A stretch of DNA of 64,000 bases. Source: Desulfuromonas sp. KJ2020 (GTDB taxonomy: Bacteria > Desulfobacterota > Desulfuromonadia > Desulfuromonadales > SZUA-540). The first letter of the stretch is position 1. Each line of letters opens with the position of its first letter. The notes under the pieces were generated by a model, which had not been told where the DNA came from, did no database searches, and saw only the letters and a list, made by a program, of their open reading frames with translations. Shown here in pieces: positions 42,191 to 51,751 of the stretch. The stretch is from contig NZ_JAKUKE010000001.1 in assembly GCF_024197615.1 (NCBI RefSeq), forward strand, positions 1,169,285 to 1,233,284. Reading direction: 5' to 3'. The translations under genes were made by a program, and so were the position numbers.

Positions 42191-43615
42191 TCAAGCATGG
42201 ATGGCCGCCCCGTTAGCGGCCAGCGCCGCCTCTTTGACCGCCTCCGACAGGGTGGGATGGGCGTGGATCATCAGGGCGATATCCCGGCTGCTGCCGCCAA
42301 AAGCCATGACCGCCGTCGCTTCCGCAATCAGGTCCGATGCCCGCGGACCGACGATGTGGATGCCCAGGACCTTGCCGCTGTCGGGCTTGGCCAGCACCTT
42401 GACAAAGCCGTCCGTTTCGTCGAGGCAGCGGGCGCGGCCGTTGGCTGAAAAAGGAAACTTCCCTACTGCATAGTCAAGGCCGGCCTCCTTCAGTTCTTCC
42501 TCTGTTTTGCCCACCGAGGCCATCTCCGGCCAGGTATAGATGATCCCCGGTATTTCATTGTAATCGACGCGGGATTGCTGTCCGGCCAGGCGCTCGGCGA
42601 AGACCACGCCTTCTTCCGAAGCCTTGTGGGCCAGCATGGGGCCGGGCACCAGATCGCCGATGGCATAGACGCCCGGTACGCTGGTCTGGTAGTCGTCATC
42701 GACCTTGATGCGGCCCCGCTCGTCCAGCTCCACACCGACCTCTTCGACTCCCAGGCCTTCCGTGAGTGGCCGGCGTCCCACGGCCACGAGGATGCGGTCG
42801 CAAAGAACCTCTTTTGACCCCTTCTTGCTCTCGATGGTGGCAGTAGCCCGCCCATGCTTCTCTGTAATCTCGACGATTTTGCTCTCCAGCAGAAACTCCA
42901 TACCCTGCTTTTTGAGGGATCTCAGAAGCTGGTCGGCCGATTTGCGGTCTGAATTGGGCAGGATGTGGGGGAGCATCTCCACCACGGTGACCTTGGCGCC
43001 CAGGCGAAGCCAGACGGAACCCAGTTCAAGGCCGATGAAGCCGGCGCCCACCACCAGCAGATGTTCGGGAATCAGGCCGAAGGACAGAGCTTCACGGGCG
43101 CTGACAACGAGATCGTCGTCGTAGGGAAGGTCGGGGAGTTCTGTGGCGGTGCTGCCGGTAGCGAGCAACACTTTCTGGCCGCGTATCTGCTGAGCCTCGT
43201 CTTTCCCTTCACCCTGAACGCGAACCTGGTGTCCGGCAGCGCCATCCTCGGCTTCCAGCAGTCGGCCTCTGCCCCGGAAACGCTTGATCTTGTTCTTCTT
43301 GAACAGAAAGGCGACGCCGTCGGTGAGTTTTTGCACCACCTCATCTTTGCGGGCCATCATTTTTTCCATATCGAGCTTGGGCGGTTGAATCTCGATGCCA
43401 TGGTCGCCAAAGCGGTCCCGAGCCAGGGCAAAGAGTTCGCTGGATTCAAGCAGGGCCTTGCTGGGGATGCAGCCTTCGTTCAGACAGACGCCGCCAAGGG
43501 TGTCGCGACTTTCCACCACAGCGACCTTAAGGCCGAGCTGGCTGGCGCGGATAGCGGCCACGTAGCCGCCGGGGCCGGCGCCGATAACGATCAGGTCAAA
43601 CATATCTTCACTCAT
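42191..43615 (-). CDS. lpdA: Dihydrolipoyl dehydrogenase (E3)
   Basis: Reoxidises the dihydrolipoyl arm of 2-oxoacid dehydrogenases using FAD and NAD. 474 residues: FAD motif VIGAGPGGYVAA (about 10-21), redox disulfide C44-x4-C49 (GVCLNEGCIPSK), NAD motif VVGAGFIGLELG (about 187-198), and C-terminal dimer interface with the catalytic His-Glu (HAHPTLSE, about 452-459). Last gene of the - strand sucA-sucB-lpdA operon, 47 nt after sucB. Confidence 0.95.
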   Translation of the reverse strand: MSEDMFDLIVIGAGPGGYVAAIRASQLGLKVAVVESRDTLGGVCLNEGCIPSKALLESSELFALARDRFGDHGIEIQPPKLDMEKMMARKDEVVQKLTDGVAFLFKKNKIKRFRGRGRLLEAEDGAAGHQVRVQGEGKDEAQQIRGQKVLLATGSTATELPDLPYDDDLVVSAREALSFGLIPEHLLVVGAGFIGLELGSVWLRLGAKVTVVEMLPHILPNSDRKSADQLLRSLKKQGMEFLLESKIVEITEKHGRATATIESKKGSKEVLCDRILVAVGRRPLTEGLGVEEVGVELDERGRIKVDDDYQTSVPGVYAIGDLVPGPMLAHKASEEGVVFAERLAGQQSRVDYNEIPGIIYTWPEMASVGKTEEELKEAGLDYAVGKFPFSANGRARCLDETDGFVKVLAKPDSGKVLGIHIVGPRASDLIAEATAVMAFGGSSRDIALMIHAHPTLSEAVKEAALAANGAAIHA

Positions 43616-43662
43616 GGGGTATTTCCTTATGTGGCTGTCGGGTTAGGGCGCGAAATCACGGC

Positions 43663-44886
43663 TCAGAGCGCGAAGAGCAGCTCTTCCGGCGCTTCGAGCA
43701 CTTCCTTGATCTTGCGCAGGAACTGGACCGCCTGCCGCCCGTCGATGATGCGGTGGTCATAGCTTAAGGCCAGGTACATGATGGGCCGGATGACAATTTC
43801 GCCCTCGCGCACCACCGCCCGTTCTTCGATGGCGTGCATGCCAAGGACGCCGCTTTGCGGGGGGTTGAGTATGGGGGTGCTGAGCATGGAACCGTAGATA
43901 CCGCCGTTGCTGATGGTGAAGGTGCCCCCTTCCAATTCGTCGAGGGTGATGCGGTTGTTCTGGATGCGGTCGACCAGCTCTTGAATGCCCTCCTCGATGC
44001 CGGCGAAGCTGAGCTGATCGGCGTCGCGCAGCACCGGTACGATAAGGCCCCGCTCGGAGCCGACGGCGATGCCGATATCGTAGAAGTTCTGATAGACAAT
44101 ATCCTCACCGTCGATGCGGGCGTTGACGTCGGGGAAGGCCTTGAGCGCCTCGACGCAGGCTTTGACGAAAAAGGACATCAGCCCCAAAGAGACGCCGTGT
44201 TTTTCACGGAAGGCTTCCTTGTGCTGCTGGCGCAGAGCGGCAATGCGGCTCATGTCCGCTTCGTTGAAGGTGGTCAGCATGGCCGTCTGCTGCCGCACAG
44301 CGACGAGCCGTTCGGCGATCTTCTTGCGGATCGGGCTCATGCGCTGGCGGGTGGTGCGTCCGCTCTCGTCCGGTTCGGCGGCGGGTTTCTTAAGGGGAGC
44401 AGCGGCCGTTTTCTTTGCCGGGGGCGCGGGTGTCTGCTCCTTTTCTCCCTCGTCGCTGGTCCGCAGGACGTCGTCAACGGTAATGCGGCCATCCCGACCA
44501 CTACCGGAGACGCTGTCGAGGTCGATCCCTTTCTCTCGCGCCATCTTGGCGGCAGCCGGATTGACGGCTGGCGTTTTGCCTTCAGTCTTCGTGGGTTTTT
44601 CGTCCTCTTCTTCGTCGTCCTCGGACGATTCCTGGTCGGCATCTGCTGGCGACGACGCCTTTTCGTCGATGCTGCCCAGGGTGCCGCCGACCTTCACCGT
44701 CTCCCCTTCCTGGGCGCTGATGGCCAGGGAACCTTCCGCTTCCGCCTGTATTTCCAGATTGATCTTGTCGGTCTCCAGTTCGAGCAGAACTTCGTCTTTG
44801 CGGACGAAGTCCCCGTCTTTTTTGTGCCATTTGCCGACGACCGCTTCAAAAACGGATTCGCCGATTTCAGGAACTGTAATCTTCAT
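43663..44886 (-). CDS. sucB: 2-oxoglutarate dehydrogenase E2, dihydrolipoyl succinyltransferase
   Basis: 407 residues. Lipoyl domain (about 1-77) with lipoylated Lys41 in [12 protein letters not shown], acidic/proline hinge (about 80-110), E3-binding domain (about 108-143, [24 protein letters not shown]), second hinge, and catalytic domain (about 175-407) with the active-site His in [14 protein letters not shown] near residue 380. The single lipoyl domain is typical of SucB. The cofactor would be supplied by the LipB/LipA pathway encoded nearby. Confidence 0.95.
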   Translation of the reverse strand: MKITVPEIGESVFEAVVGKWHKKDGDFVRKDEVLLELETDKINLEIQAEAEGSLAISAQEGETVKVGGTLGSIDEKASSPADADQESSEDDEEEDEKPTKTEGKTPAVNPAAAKMAREKGIDLDSVSGSGRDGRITVDDVLRTSDEGEKEQTPAPPAKKTAAAPLKKPAAEPDESGRTTRQRMSPIRKKIAERLVAVRQQTAMLTTFNEADMSRIAALRQQHKEAFREKHGVSLGLMSFFVKACVEALKAFPDVNARIDGEDIVYQNFYDIGIAVGSERGLIVPVLRDADQLSFAGIEEGIQELVDRIQNNRITLDELEGGTFTISNGGIYGSMLSTPILNPPQSGVLGMHAIEERAVVREGEIVIRPIMYLALSYDHRIIDGRQAVQFLRKIKEVLEAPEELLFAL

Positions 44887-44947
44887 GGGGATCTCCGGGA
44901 AAAAACGGGGTTAAAATCTCAACAGCCTGACCTGAGGTGCGTGCCGC

Positions 44948-47641
44948 TCAGGTGGAGAAGGCCGCTTCAAGAATCTCCTCCTGTTCTTTTTTGTGCAGGC
45001 GATGGGAACCCACGGCGGGGGCCGCCGCCGGTTCGCGGCCGATATAGTCCGGCTCCAGGCCAGTAGCCTTCGCCAGGCGCGGCCGCACGAACTCCCAGGC
45101 GCCGGCGTTGCGGGGCTCTTCCTGAACCCAGACCACCCGCTCCAGCTGGACGAAGGGGGCTAAAAGCTCCTGCAGGCGCTCGCCGTGCCAGGGGTAGAGC
45201 TGCTCGACGCGCACCAGGGCGATGGCGTCATGACCCTCGTCCTTCGCCTTTTCCTGCAGTTCGTAGAAAATTTTGCCGCTGCAGAAAAGAAGCGTCTTGA
45301 CGGTCTCGGGTTTTTCGGCCGTCAAAAGGAACTCCTCGAAGCGCCCATCGGTGAATGCCTCCAGCCTGGAGCGGCAGGCGGGATGCCTCAGCAGGCTCTT
45401 GGGGGTGAAGACAATCAAGGGGCGCCGAAAGGGCTGGAGCACCTGACGGCGCAGCAGATGAAAAAACTGGGCCGGCGTAGTGGGGTTGGCCGCCTGCAGG
45501 TTGTTGTCGGCGCACAGCTGCAGAAAGCGCTCGATACGGGCGCTGGAATGTTCAGCGCCCTGCCCCTCGAACCCGTGGGGGAGGAACAGGGTCAGGCCGC
45601 TGTGCCGGTCCCACTTGGAGGAGCCGCTGGCGATGAATTGGTCGATGATGACCTGAGCGCCGTTAGCGAAGTCGCCGAACTGGGCCTCCCAGATAGTCAG
45701 CGTATAGGGCGTTTCCAGGGAATAGCCGTAGTCAAAGCCGAGCACTGCCGCTTCGGAAAGCATGCTGTTGTAGATGCGGCAGGCCGCCTTGTCTGCGGCG
45801 AGAGTCGCGAGGGGCATGAAGGTTGCGCCGTTTTTGGCATCGACCAGCACGGCGTGGCGGTGGTTGAAGGTTCCCCGGCGTACGTCCTGGCCGGAGAGTC
45901 GCACGCTTTTGCCTTCCTGGAGCAGAGTGGCCAGGGCCAGATGCTCGGCGTTGCCCCAGTCGATCTCTTCCCCGGTGTCGATGGCTTCCAGCCGCTTCTG
46001 CAGCAGGGTGGCGATTTTGGGGTGCGGCGTAAAGTCGTCGGGGATCTGGGCCAGCCGGCGGGCGATATCCTGCAGGGTGTCAGCGGAAACCGCAGTGGTA
46101 ACCGGTGCCGGTGTGGTGTCGCGGTCGATATCTTGCCATTTGCCCCGAAAACCGGCATCGGCTTGCTTCCCCGGTTTTTCCAGGGCCTCCTCCAGCTTCT
46201 GGGAGAAGCTTTCCGCCATGGCTTCTATTTCCTCGGGGGGAACACCCTCTTCCTGCAGACGCGTGCCATAGATTTCATAGGCTGGCGGCCGCTCTTTGAT
46301 CTTTTCATACATCAGGGGTTGTGTGAAATAGGGCTCATCGCCTTCGTTATGTCCGTGCCGGCGATAGCAGATGACTTCGAGGATGACATCGCGGCCGTAG
46401 CGCTGGCGGTAATCGAGGGCCAGGTCGGCTACATAGGCCGCCGCCTCGGGGTCCTCCCCGTGGATATGGAAGATGGGGACCATGAGCATCTTGGCCATGT
46501 CCGTGGCATAGTGGGTGGAGCGGGCGTCAGCCGGGGCGGTGGTAAAGCCGATCTGGTTGTTGAGGACGATGTGCACCGTGCCGCCGGTACTGTAGCCTTC
46601 CAGTTGGGAGAGATTGAGGGTTTCGGCGACCATCCCCTGTCCGGCGAAGGCGGCATCGCCATGGAGGAGCACCGGCAGGACGAGCTTGGTCCCGCTCTCC
46701 CCGAGGGCCTCCTGCCGCGCCCGGGCCTTGCCTTCGACGACAGGGTTCACCGCCTCCAGGTGACTCGGGTTCGAGGCCATGGTCAGGTGCAGGCTCTCCT
46801 GGTCGGGGAAATCGTGGTCGATGGAGAAGCCCTTGTGATATTTGACATCGCCCTCACCGACGAATTCGTACTCCAGGTTGTCTTTGAACTCGGCGAAGAT
46901 GTTTTCCAGCGGTTTATGGAAGTTGTTGGCCAACACGTTGAGACGTCCCCGGTGGGCCATGCCCAGGACCAGGGTTTTCAGGGAGAGAGTAGCGGCCCGG
47001 TGAATAAAGCGGTCGACGAGCGGGATGATGATCTCCCCCCCCTCCAGGCTGAAGCGTTTCTGCCCGAGAAACTTACGGTGCAGAAAATTTTCGAACAGGG
47101 TCGCCTGCTGCAGCTTCTGCAGGATGGACTTTTTTTCGGCCAGCGAGAAGGAGGGCCGGTTGCGGCAGCTCTCCATGCGGTCGATGAGCCACTGGCGCTC
47201 GGCCGGATCCTGAATATGCATGAATTCCACGCCGATGGACCGGCAGTAGGTCTCCTGCATGGTCGTCAGGATTTCTTCCAGAGTGGCGCTCTCTTTTAGA
47301 AAGCGTTTGGTATGAAACTCCCGCGGCCGATCGGTCTCTTCCAGACCGAAGGCCTCAAGGTCGAGCAACGGGTGGGAGAGGGGGCAGGGATTAAGCGGAT
47401 CGGTGCAGGCCAGCAGGTGACCAAGGGAGCGGTAGCGGTACAAGAGCGACTGAACGGCGGACTGCTTGAGTTCCAGAGCATGGCATGCATCGGCCGGCGC
47501 CGCCTCGGTCGATTCGGTACGGCCCAAGGTAAAGCCTTCGAAGAAGAGCTGCCATTGGCGGGGTACCTGCTGCGGATCCTTCTTCCAGAGGGCATATTGA
47601 GCGTCAAAGTAGTCGGGGCTGGCGTTGTCGAGAAAGGTCAT
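44948..47641 (-). CDS. sucA: 2-oxoglutarate dehydrogenase E1 component
   Basis: Thiamine-diphosphate enzyme that decarboxylates 2-oxoglutarate and succinylates the lipoyl group of SucB. 897 residues from ATG 47641, chosen because FLDNASPDYFDAQYALWKKDP aligns with OdhA N-termini; an upstream in-frame ATG at 47704 is less likely. Visible: MAHRGRLNVLANNFHKP (about 225-241), LLHGDAAFAGQGMVAE, the ThDP/Mg site and RRHGHNEGDEP. Start of the sucA-sucB-lpdA operon, with a strong promoter about 80 nt upstream. Confidence 0.95.
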   Translation of the reverse strand: MTFLDNASPDYFDAQYALWKKDPQQVPRQWQLFFEGFTLGRTESTEAAPADACHALELKQSAVQSLLYRYRSLGHLLACTDPLNPCPLSHPLLDLEAFGLEETDRPREFHTKRFLKESATLEEILTTMQETYCRSIGVEFMHIQDPAERQWLIDRMESCRNRPSFSLAEKKSILQKLQQATLFENFLHRKFLGQKRFSLEGGEIIIPLVDRFIHRAATLSLKTLVLGMAHRGRLNVLANNFHKPLENIFAEFKDNLEYEFVGEGDVKYHKGFSIDHDFPDQESLHLTMASNPSHLEAVNPVVEGKARARQEALGESGTKLVLPVLLHGDAAFAGQGMVAETLNLSQLEGYSTGGTVHIVLNNQIGFTTAPADARSTHYATDMAKMLMVPIFHIHGEDPEAAAYVADLALDYRQRYGRDVILEVICYRRHGHNEGDEPYFTQPLMYEKIKERPPAYEIYGTRLQEEGVPPEEIEAMAESFSQKLEEALEKPGKQADAGFRGKWQDIDRDTTPAPVTTAVSADTLQDIARRLAQIPDDFTPHPKIATLLQKRLEAIDTGEEIDWGNAEHLALATLLQEGKSVRLSGQDVRRGTFNHRHAVLVDAKNGATFMPLATLAADKAACRIYNSMLSEAAVLGFDYGYSLETPYTLTIWEAQFGDFANGAQVIIDQFIASGSSKWDRHSGLTLFLPHGFEGQGAEHSSARIERFLQLCADNNLQAANPTTPAQFFHLLRRQVLQPFRRPLIVFTPKSLLRHPACRSRLEAFTDGRFEEFLLTAEKPETVKTLLFCSGKIFYELQEKAKDEGHDAIALVRVEQLYPWHGERLQELLAPFVQLERVVWVQEEPRNAGAWEFVRPRLAKATGLEPDYIGREPAAAPAVGSHRLHKKEQEEILEAAFST

Positions 47642-47717
47642 AGGGTATCCGCGGCATGAAAAGGATGGCGTTATTGAAAGGTGAAGGCAAGCCACGGCTG
47701 GCATGGCGAACCCGTCA

Positions 47718-47745
47718 ATTATAACAGGGGGACAATGGCATGCAA
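47718..47745 (-). promoter_or_regulatory. Promoter of the sucA-sucB-lpdA operon
   Basis: On the - strand TTGCAT (47745-47740), 16-nt spacer, perfect TATAAT (47723-47718). It lies 77 nt upstream of the sucA ATG. Confidence 0.7.
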
Positions 47746-47798
47746 TGGCTGCAAAGTCTGGGTTGGAACGTCGCTCCGGCCAGGCGGAGAAAAGGCTT

Positions 47799-48422
47799 TT
47801 ACGGAGTCAGGGTCTGGCCAAGGTACTGGCTGACGCCTCCCATGATCATCTGCACGGCAATGGTCGTCAAGATCATGCCCATCAGGCGCTCAATGGCAAT
47901 AATCCCCCTTTTGCCCAGCCAGCGGTTGAGGTTGGTAGCCAGGGAAAGGATGGTGCCGGTGATGAGCCAGGCTATGAAAATGGCCAGCAGCCATTCGGGC
48001 CAGCGGTTGCTGTCCCGGTTCATGATGAAGAGCACGGAGGCCAGGGCGGAAGGGCCGGCAATAAAAGGAATGGCCAGGGGAACGATAAAGGGTTCGCCAT
48101 CGAGGGCGATAGGAACCTCGTAGAGCCCGCCGGGGGAGGGAAAAACCATGCGGATGGCGATCATGAAGAGAATGATGCCGCCAGCCACCGTCAGTGTCGG
48201 ATCCGAGATATTCAGTACGCGCAGCAGAAATTTGCCGAGAAAGAGAAAGAGCACCAGAACCAGCAGAGCAATGAGCAGCTCCCGGATGATGACCTTCTTC
48301 TGCCGTTCGGCCGGGACATCCTTGAGTGCCGTCAGGAAGAGAGGGATATTGCCGATGGGGTCCATGACAAAGAGGAGCAGCAGAGTGGCCGACAGAATCG
48401 TCACGGCGGATACCTCGTCCAA
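47799..48422 (-). CDS. MarC-family integral membrane protein
   Basis: A 207-residue inner-membrane protein of the UPF0056/MarC family with about six hydrophobic segments, family motif VMDPIGNIPLFL near residue 20 and VPLAIPFIAGPSA near 114. Once linked to multiple antibiotic resistance, now considered of unknown function. The only plausible in-frame start is TTG at 48420-48422; an in-frame stop lies upstream and no good ribosome site is seen. Confidence 0.88.
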   Translation of the reverse strand: MDEVSAVTILSATLLLLFVMDPIGNIPLFLTALKDVPAERQKKVIIRELLIALLVLVLFLFLGKFLLRVLNISDPTLTVAGGIILFMIAIRMVFPSPGGLYEVPIALDGEPFIVPLAIPFIAGPSALASVLFIMNRDSNRWPEWLLAIFIAWLITGTILSLATNLNRWLGKRGIIAIERLMGMILTTIAVQMIMGGVSQYLGQTLTP

Positions 48423-48480
48423 AGGGGCAGTGGATTTCTGATTGGAGACCGAAGGTGTGGCAGGTGGTCACGCTAGCATG

Positions 48481-48519
48481 AAAAAAAGCCGGCGTCCAGC
48501 CTGTTAACTGGCGGCGCCT
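48481..48519 (-). terminator. Terminator of the rubredoxin-lip-trxB-ykgJ operon
   Basis: On the - strand GGCGCCGCCAG pairs imperfectly with CTGGACGCCGGC, followed by T7. It lies about 90 nt after the ykgJ stop. Confidence 0.65.
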
Positions 48520-48609
48520 CCCCCTTTAATCAGAAAATAGTAAAGAGCAAAAAACATGAACAAAATAAAAAAATGAACACCGTGGGTCCGGTGGCGAGGT
48601 TCCGACCGG

Positions 48610-49164
48610 TCAGGAGGATGCTTGGACCAGCGTCGGTGGTGGCCAGGGCAGCAGCAGGGCCTCGCCTATGGGGATGCGGTCGGGCGGTGCCGTTGATCCC
48701 AGGTTGCGGGCGACAAAGTCGTGGTTGATGGCGGCCAGCAGCTGGTTCAGGCGGTCGAGGTCGATGAGCGAATTGCCGGAGAGGCTGTCACAGCCGACAA
48801 AGTTGAGAGGGCAGAAATCGACGCGGTTCCCCTCGGGTTCGCGCAGGAGGATGGGCAGACCATGAGTGCGGCAGATGATGGGGCGGTCATCATAGAGAAG
48901 GCAGCGCCCCCCTTCCAGCAGGGGGCAGAATCCCGTTTTGGCGGCTTCGCCTGCCCGTGCGCGCAGTCTCTGCCGTATCGGCTCCGGCTGGGCGGCGACG
49001 GCCCTGGCCAGGGCATAGGCCTCCACGGGGAAGAGGGTCAACGCCTGGCAGCAGCTGTCGCAGCCGGCCTGGCAGGAGATAACCTCGGGGTGGGCACTTT
49101 CGATCTGGCGGCAGAGGGCGTCGACCTTGCCGCGCAATTGCAGATAGGAGTCAAGTGGAGCCAT
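48610..49164 (-). CDS. YkgJ-family cysteine-cluster protein
   Basis: A 184-residue protein with the UPF0153/YkgJ cysteine pattern: CQAGCDSCCQ (about 31-40), CPLL (about 80), RCLLYDDRPIICRTHGLP (about 87-104) and CPLNFVGC (about 118-125). These cysteines probably hold zinc or an iron-sulfur cluster. No transmembrane segment. Function unknown. It is the last gene of the operon with rubredoxins, lipoate synthesis and thioredoxin reductase, a redox context. Confidence 0.82.
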   Translation of the reverse strand: MAPLDSYLQLRGKVDALCRQIESAHPEVISCQAGCDSCCQALTLFPVEAYALARAVAAQPEPIRQRLRARAGEAAKTGFCPLLEGGRCLLYDDRPIICRTHGLPILLREPEGNRVDFCPLNFVGCDSLSGNSLIDLDRLNQLLAAINHDFVARNLGSTAPPDRIPIGEALLLPWPPPTLVQASS

Positions 49165-49197
49165 GGCAGCGATCCTTGAAGGGGGTAAGGCTGGTGG

Positions 49198-49821
49198 TCA
49201 GGTGTGAGAGGCTGGGAAAGCGTCAGTGTTCTGGCCCAGGTCCGGATGGTGGTCGAGCAGGCGTTTGAGCAGCTGTTTGACCATGCGAAAGGTGAGGCCC
49301 CAGAGCACGGGCCGGCCTTCCCCCAGCAGGTCGATGGAGGGTACGGCCCGGCTGCGCTCGTTCCAGCGGATGCTGGTCTGCAGGTGACGCTGTGGGTTGA
49401 CGAGTTCGGTGACGGGGAACCAGAAGACTTCCCTGACCTCGTGGTTGAGGGTGAAAGGACCGGCGTGGGGGAGGTGGTATACGAAGCAGGCGACCTGTAC
49501 GGGGAGTACGGCACCGGTGACATCGTCCAGGCGGCCGAGAAATTCCGCCTCGGACAGGTCGAGGCCGATCTCTTCCCGCGTCTCCCGCTCGGCGGCGTGG
49601 CGCAGGTCGGGGTCACCGGGATCAAGGCGGCCGCCGGGAAAGGCGATATTTCCCGACCAGGGGTCGCGTTCATGCCGGGCCCGTTCGATGAAAAGAATTT
49701 TGAGGCCTTCCCGGCTCTGCCAGAGAATGAGGGCGACGGCGGCCTGGGTTTTTTGCCCGGCGGCGCAGAGTTTCGGCTCATAGGGAGCCAGCGCGTCGCG
49801 AATGTGATCGATGGAAATCAT
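49198..49821 (-). CDS. NUDIX hydrolase, CoA-pyrophosphatase-like
   Basis: A 207-residue NUDIX enzyme. The Nudix box GGRLDPGDPDLRHAAERETREEIGLD (residues about 63-88) is complete with the REx2EE catalytic core. Upstream WSGNIAFPGG resembles the NuCoA motif of YeaB/NudL-type CoA pyrophosphatases, but the LLTxR part is replaced by LFIERARHERDP. It likely cleaves CoA or a related diphosphate; the substrate is unproven. Member of the - strand lip-trxB operon. Confidence 0.85.
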   Translation of the reverse strand: MISIDHIRDALAPYEPKLCAAGQKTQAAVALILWQSREGLKILFIERARHERDPWSGNIAFPGGRLDPGDPDLRHAAERETREEIGLDLSEAEFLGRLDDVTGAVLPVQVACFVYHLPHAGPFTLNHEVREVFWFPVTELVNPQRHLQTSIRWNERSRAVPSIDLLGEGRPVLWGLTFRMVKQLLKRLLDHHPDLGQNTDAFPASHT

Positions 49822-49908
49822 GACGAAAGGAACCTTTGCGATTTTCCCCTAGTTTAACGGCAGAGGGGGGCCGCGGTCCAGCCTTCTGTGCATCCGGCTG
49901 GAAAAGGA

Positions 49909-50886
49909 TCAGGACTGGACGCACTGGCGCGCGCACAGTTTCTGCCGGTCGTTGAGTTCTTCGAGGTAGCGCTGGGCCTGCAGGGCGGCCATGGCTCCGG
50001 TGCCGGCGGCAGTGATAGCCTGCCGGAAGTGGGGATCCTGCACATCGCCGGCCGCGAAGACGCCGGGGATGTTGGTCTCGGTGAAGTTGCGCGTAACGAG
50101 AAAGCCCTCCTTGTCCATGTCGAGTTGACCTTTGAAGAGCTCGGTGTTGGGGTGGTGGCCGATAGCGATAAAGAGGCCGTCACAGGCCAGGTCGTCTTCA
50201 CGGGCGTTTTCAAGGTTGCGGATGCGCACACCGGTCACGCCTCCGGTTTTATCTCCCAGGATGGCGGCAATTTCCGAGTTCCAGCGGAAGGTGATCTTCT
50301 CGTTGTCCCGGGCGCGCCGTTGCAGAGGCGGCGAAGCGCGCAGACTGTCGCGGCGGTGCACTACGGTGACCTGGCGGGCGAAGCGGGTGAGAAAGGAGGC
50401 TTCCTCCATGGCGGTATCGCCGCCGCCAACGATGACGACTTCCTTGTCGCGGTAGAAAAAACCGTCGCAGGTGGCGCAGACGGAGACGCCGCGCCCGTAG
50501 AGGTCCCATTCGTTGGGCAGGCCCAGCATCCTGGGGGAGGCCCCCGTGGCGATGATGAGGGAGCGGCAGCTGAGCTGGTCCTCGCCGAGCCACAGACGGA
50601 AAGGGCAGCAGCCCACCTCCACCCGGGTCACCTGCCCCTGGAGAAACGCGGCGCCGAACCGCTGCGCCTGCGCTTCAAACCGCTGCATCAGCTCATTGCC
50701 GTCGATTCCCTCCGGAAAGCCAGGGAAGTTCTCAATGGTGGTCGTGGTGGTGAGCTGGCCCCCGGGCTGCTGTCCGTAAATCAGCAGGGGTTTGAGATTG
50801 GCGCGGGCGGCATAGGTGGCGGCGGTCAGACCGGCCGGGCCGGAACCCAGGATGATGACGTCGCGAATATCAGGGGATGCGGTCAT
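49909..50886 (-). CDS. trxB: Thioredoxin reductase
   Basis: A 325-residue low-Mr FAD/NADPH enzyme that reduces thioredoxin. FAD motif ILGSGPAGLTAA (about 12-23), active-site disulfide C137-A-T-C140 (VCATCDGFFYR), NADPH motif IVGGGDTAMEEA and late FAD motif GVFAAGDVQDP. Its start at 50886 is chosen from the conserved N-terminus; it lies 17 nt inside the lipA 3' end. No thioredoxin gene is in the window. Confidence 0.94.
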   Translation of the reverse strand: MTASPDIRDVIILGSGPAGLTAATYAARANLKPLLIYGQQPGGQLTTTTTIENFPGFPEGIDGNELMQRFEAQAQRFGAAFLQGQVTRVEVGCCPFRLWLGEDQLSCRSLIIATGASPRMLGLPNEWDLYGRGVSVCATCDGFFYRDKEVVIVGGGDTAMEEASFLTRFARQVTVVHRRDSLRASPPLQRRARDNEKITFRWNSEIAAILGDKTGGVTGVRIRNLENAREDDLACDGLFIAIGHHPNTELFKGQLDMDKEGFLVTRNFTETNIPGVFAAGDVQDPHFRQAITAAGTGAMAALQAQRYLEELNDRQKLCARQCVQS

Positions 50887-51751
50887 GCAGCGACTCCTCG
50901 AACTGTTCTTCAGCGTGATAGGACGAGCGCACCAACGGGCCGGCTTCGACATGGGTGAAGCCGAGCGAGCCGGCGGTCTCCTTCCAGGCGGCGAATTCGG
51001 CCGGCGGCACATAACGCCGCACGGGGTGATGGTCTCGACTCGGCGCCAGGTATTGGCCGATGGTCAGCAGGCTGACGCCGCAGTCACGCAGATCGCGCAG
51101 CACGGCGACGACTTCCGCCTCCTCTTCACCCAAACCGAGCATGATACCCGTTTTGCTGGGGATGTGAGGGGCCTGCTGGGAGACTGCGCGCAAAAGGTGC
51201 AGGGAGCGGCTATAGGAGGCGCCCTGTCGGACTTCGGGATAGAAGCGTGGCACCGTTTCGACGTTGTGGCCAAGGATGTCCGGGCCGGCGGCCAGAATGG
51301 TGTGCAGCGCGTCCAGGTTGCCGCCCAAATCCGGAATCAGCAGTTCGACGCGGCAGCCGGGCGCCAAAGAACGAAAGGCTGCAACCAGGGCGGCAAAGTG
51401 AGCGGCGCCGCCATCGGCCAGGTCGTCCCGGGTGACGGAGGTGACCACGGCATGTTTCAGGCCGAGTTCGGCGGCGGCCGCAGCTACCTTGGCCGGCTCT
51501 TCGGCATCGACGGGCAGGGGGCGGCCGCCGGCGACATTGCAGAAGGTGCAGCTTCGCGTGCAGCGATCGCCCAGAATCATGAAGGTGGCGACGCCGCGAC
51601 TCCAGCACTCGCCCTGGTTGGGGCAGGCGGCGCTGCGGCAGACGGAGTGAAGCCCCTGCTGCCGGTGGTAGCGGTCGATGCGGGCGTACTGCGGCCCGGC
51701 GGGGAAACGGACCTTGAGCCAGTCCGGTTTGCGTTCAGGTCGTTGCTTCAT
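50870..51751 (-). CDS. lipA: Lipoyl synthase
   Basis: Radical-SAM enzyme that inserts two sulfurs into octanoyl groups to make lipoyl cofactors. 293 residues. The auxiliary cluster is C38-C43-C49 (CRSAACPNQGEC) and the radical SAM cluster C64-x3-C68-x2-C71 (CTRSCTFC). The C-terminal RSSYHAE includes the Ser that ligates the auxiliary cluster. The start at 51751 has AGGAG at short spacing and overlaps the end of lipB by 17 nt. Confidence 0.95.
   Translation of the reverse strand: MKQRPERKPDWLKVRFPAGPQYARIDRYHRQQGLHSVCRSAACPNQGECWSRGVATFMILGDRCTRSCTFCNVAGGRPLPVDAEEPAKVAAAAAELGLKHAVVTSVTRDDLADGGAAHFAALVAAFRSLAPGCRVELLIPDLGGNLDALHTILAAGPDILGHNVETVPRFYPEVRQGASYSRSLHLLRAVSQQAPHIPSKTGIMLGLGEEEAEVVAVLRDLRDCGVSLLTIGQYLAPSRDHHPVRRYVPPAEFAAWKETAGSLGFTHVEAGPLVRSSYHAEEQFEESLHDRIP

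Noticed and set aside
45185..47299. A 704-codon + strand reading opposite sucA
   Set aside because: Antisense to a clearly homologous gene in GC-rich DNA; composition is that of a shadow frame. Similar long shadows lie opposite metX, gltB, ettA, dnaG and rpoD.
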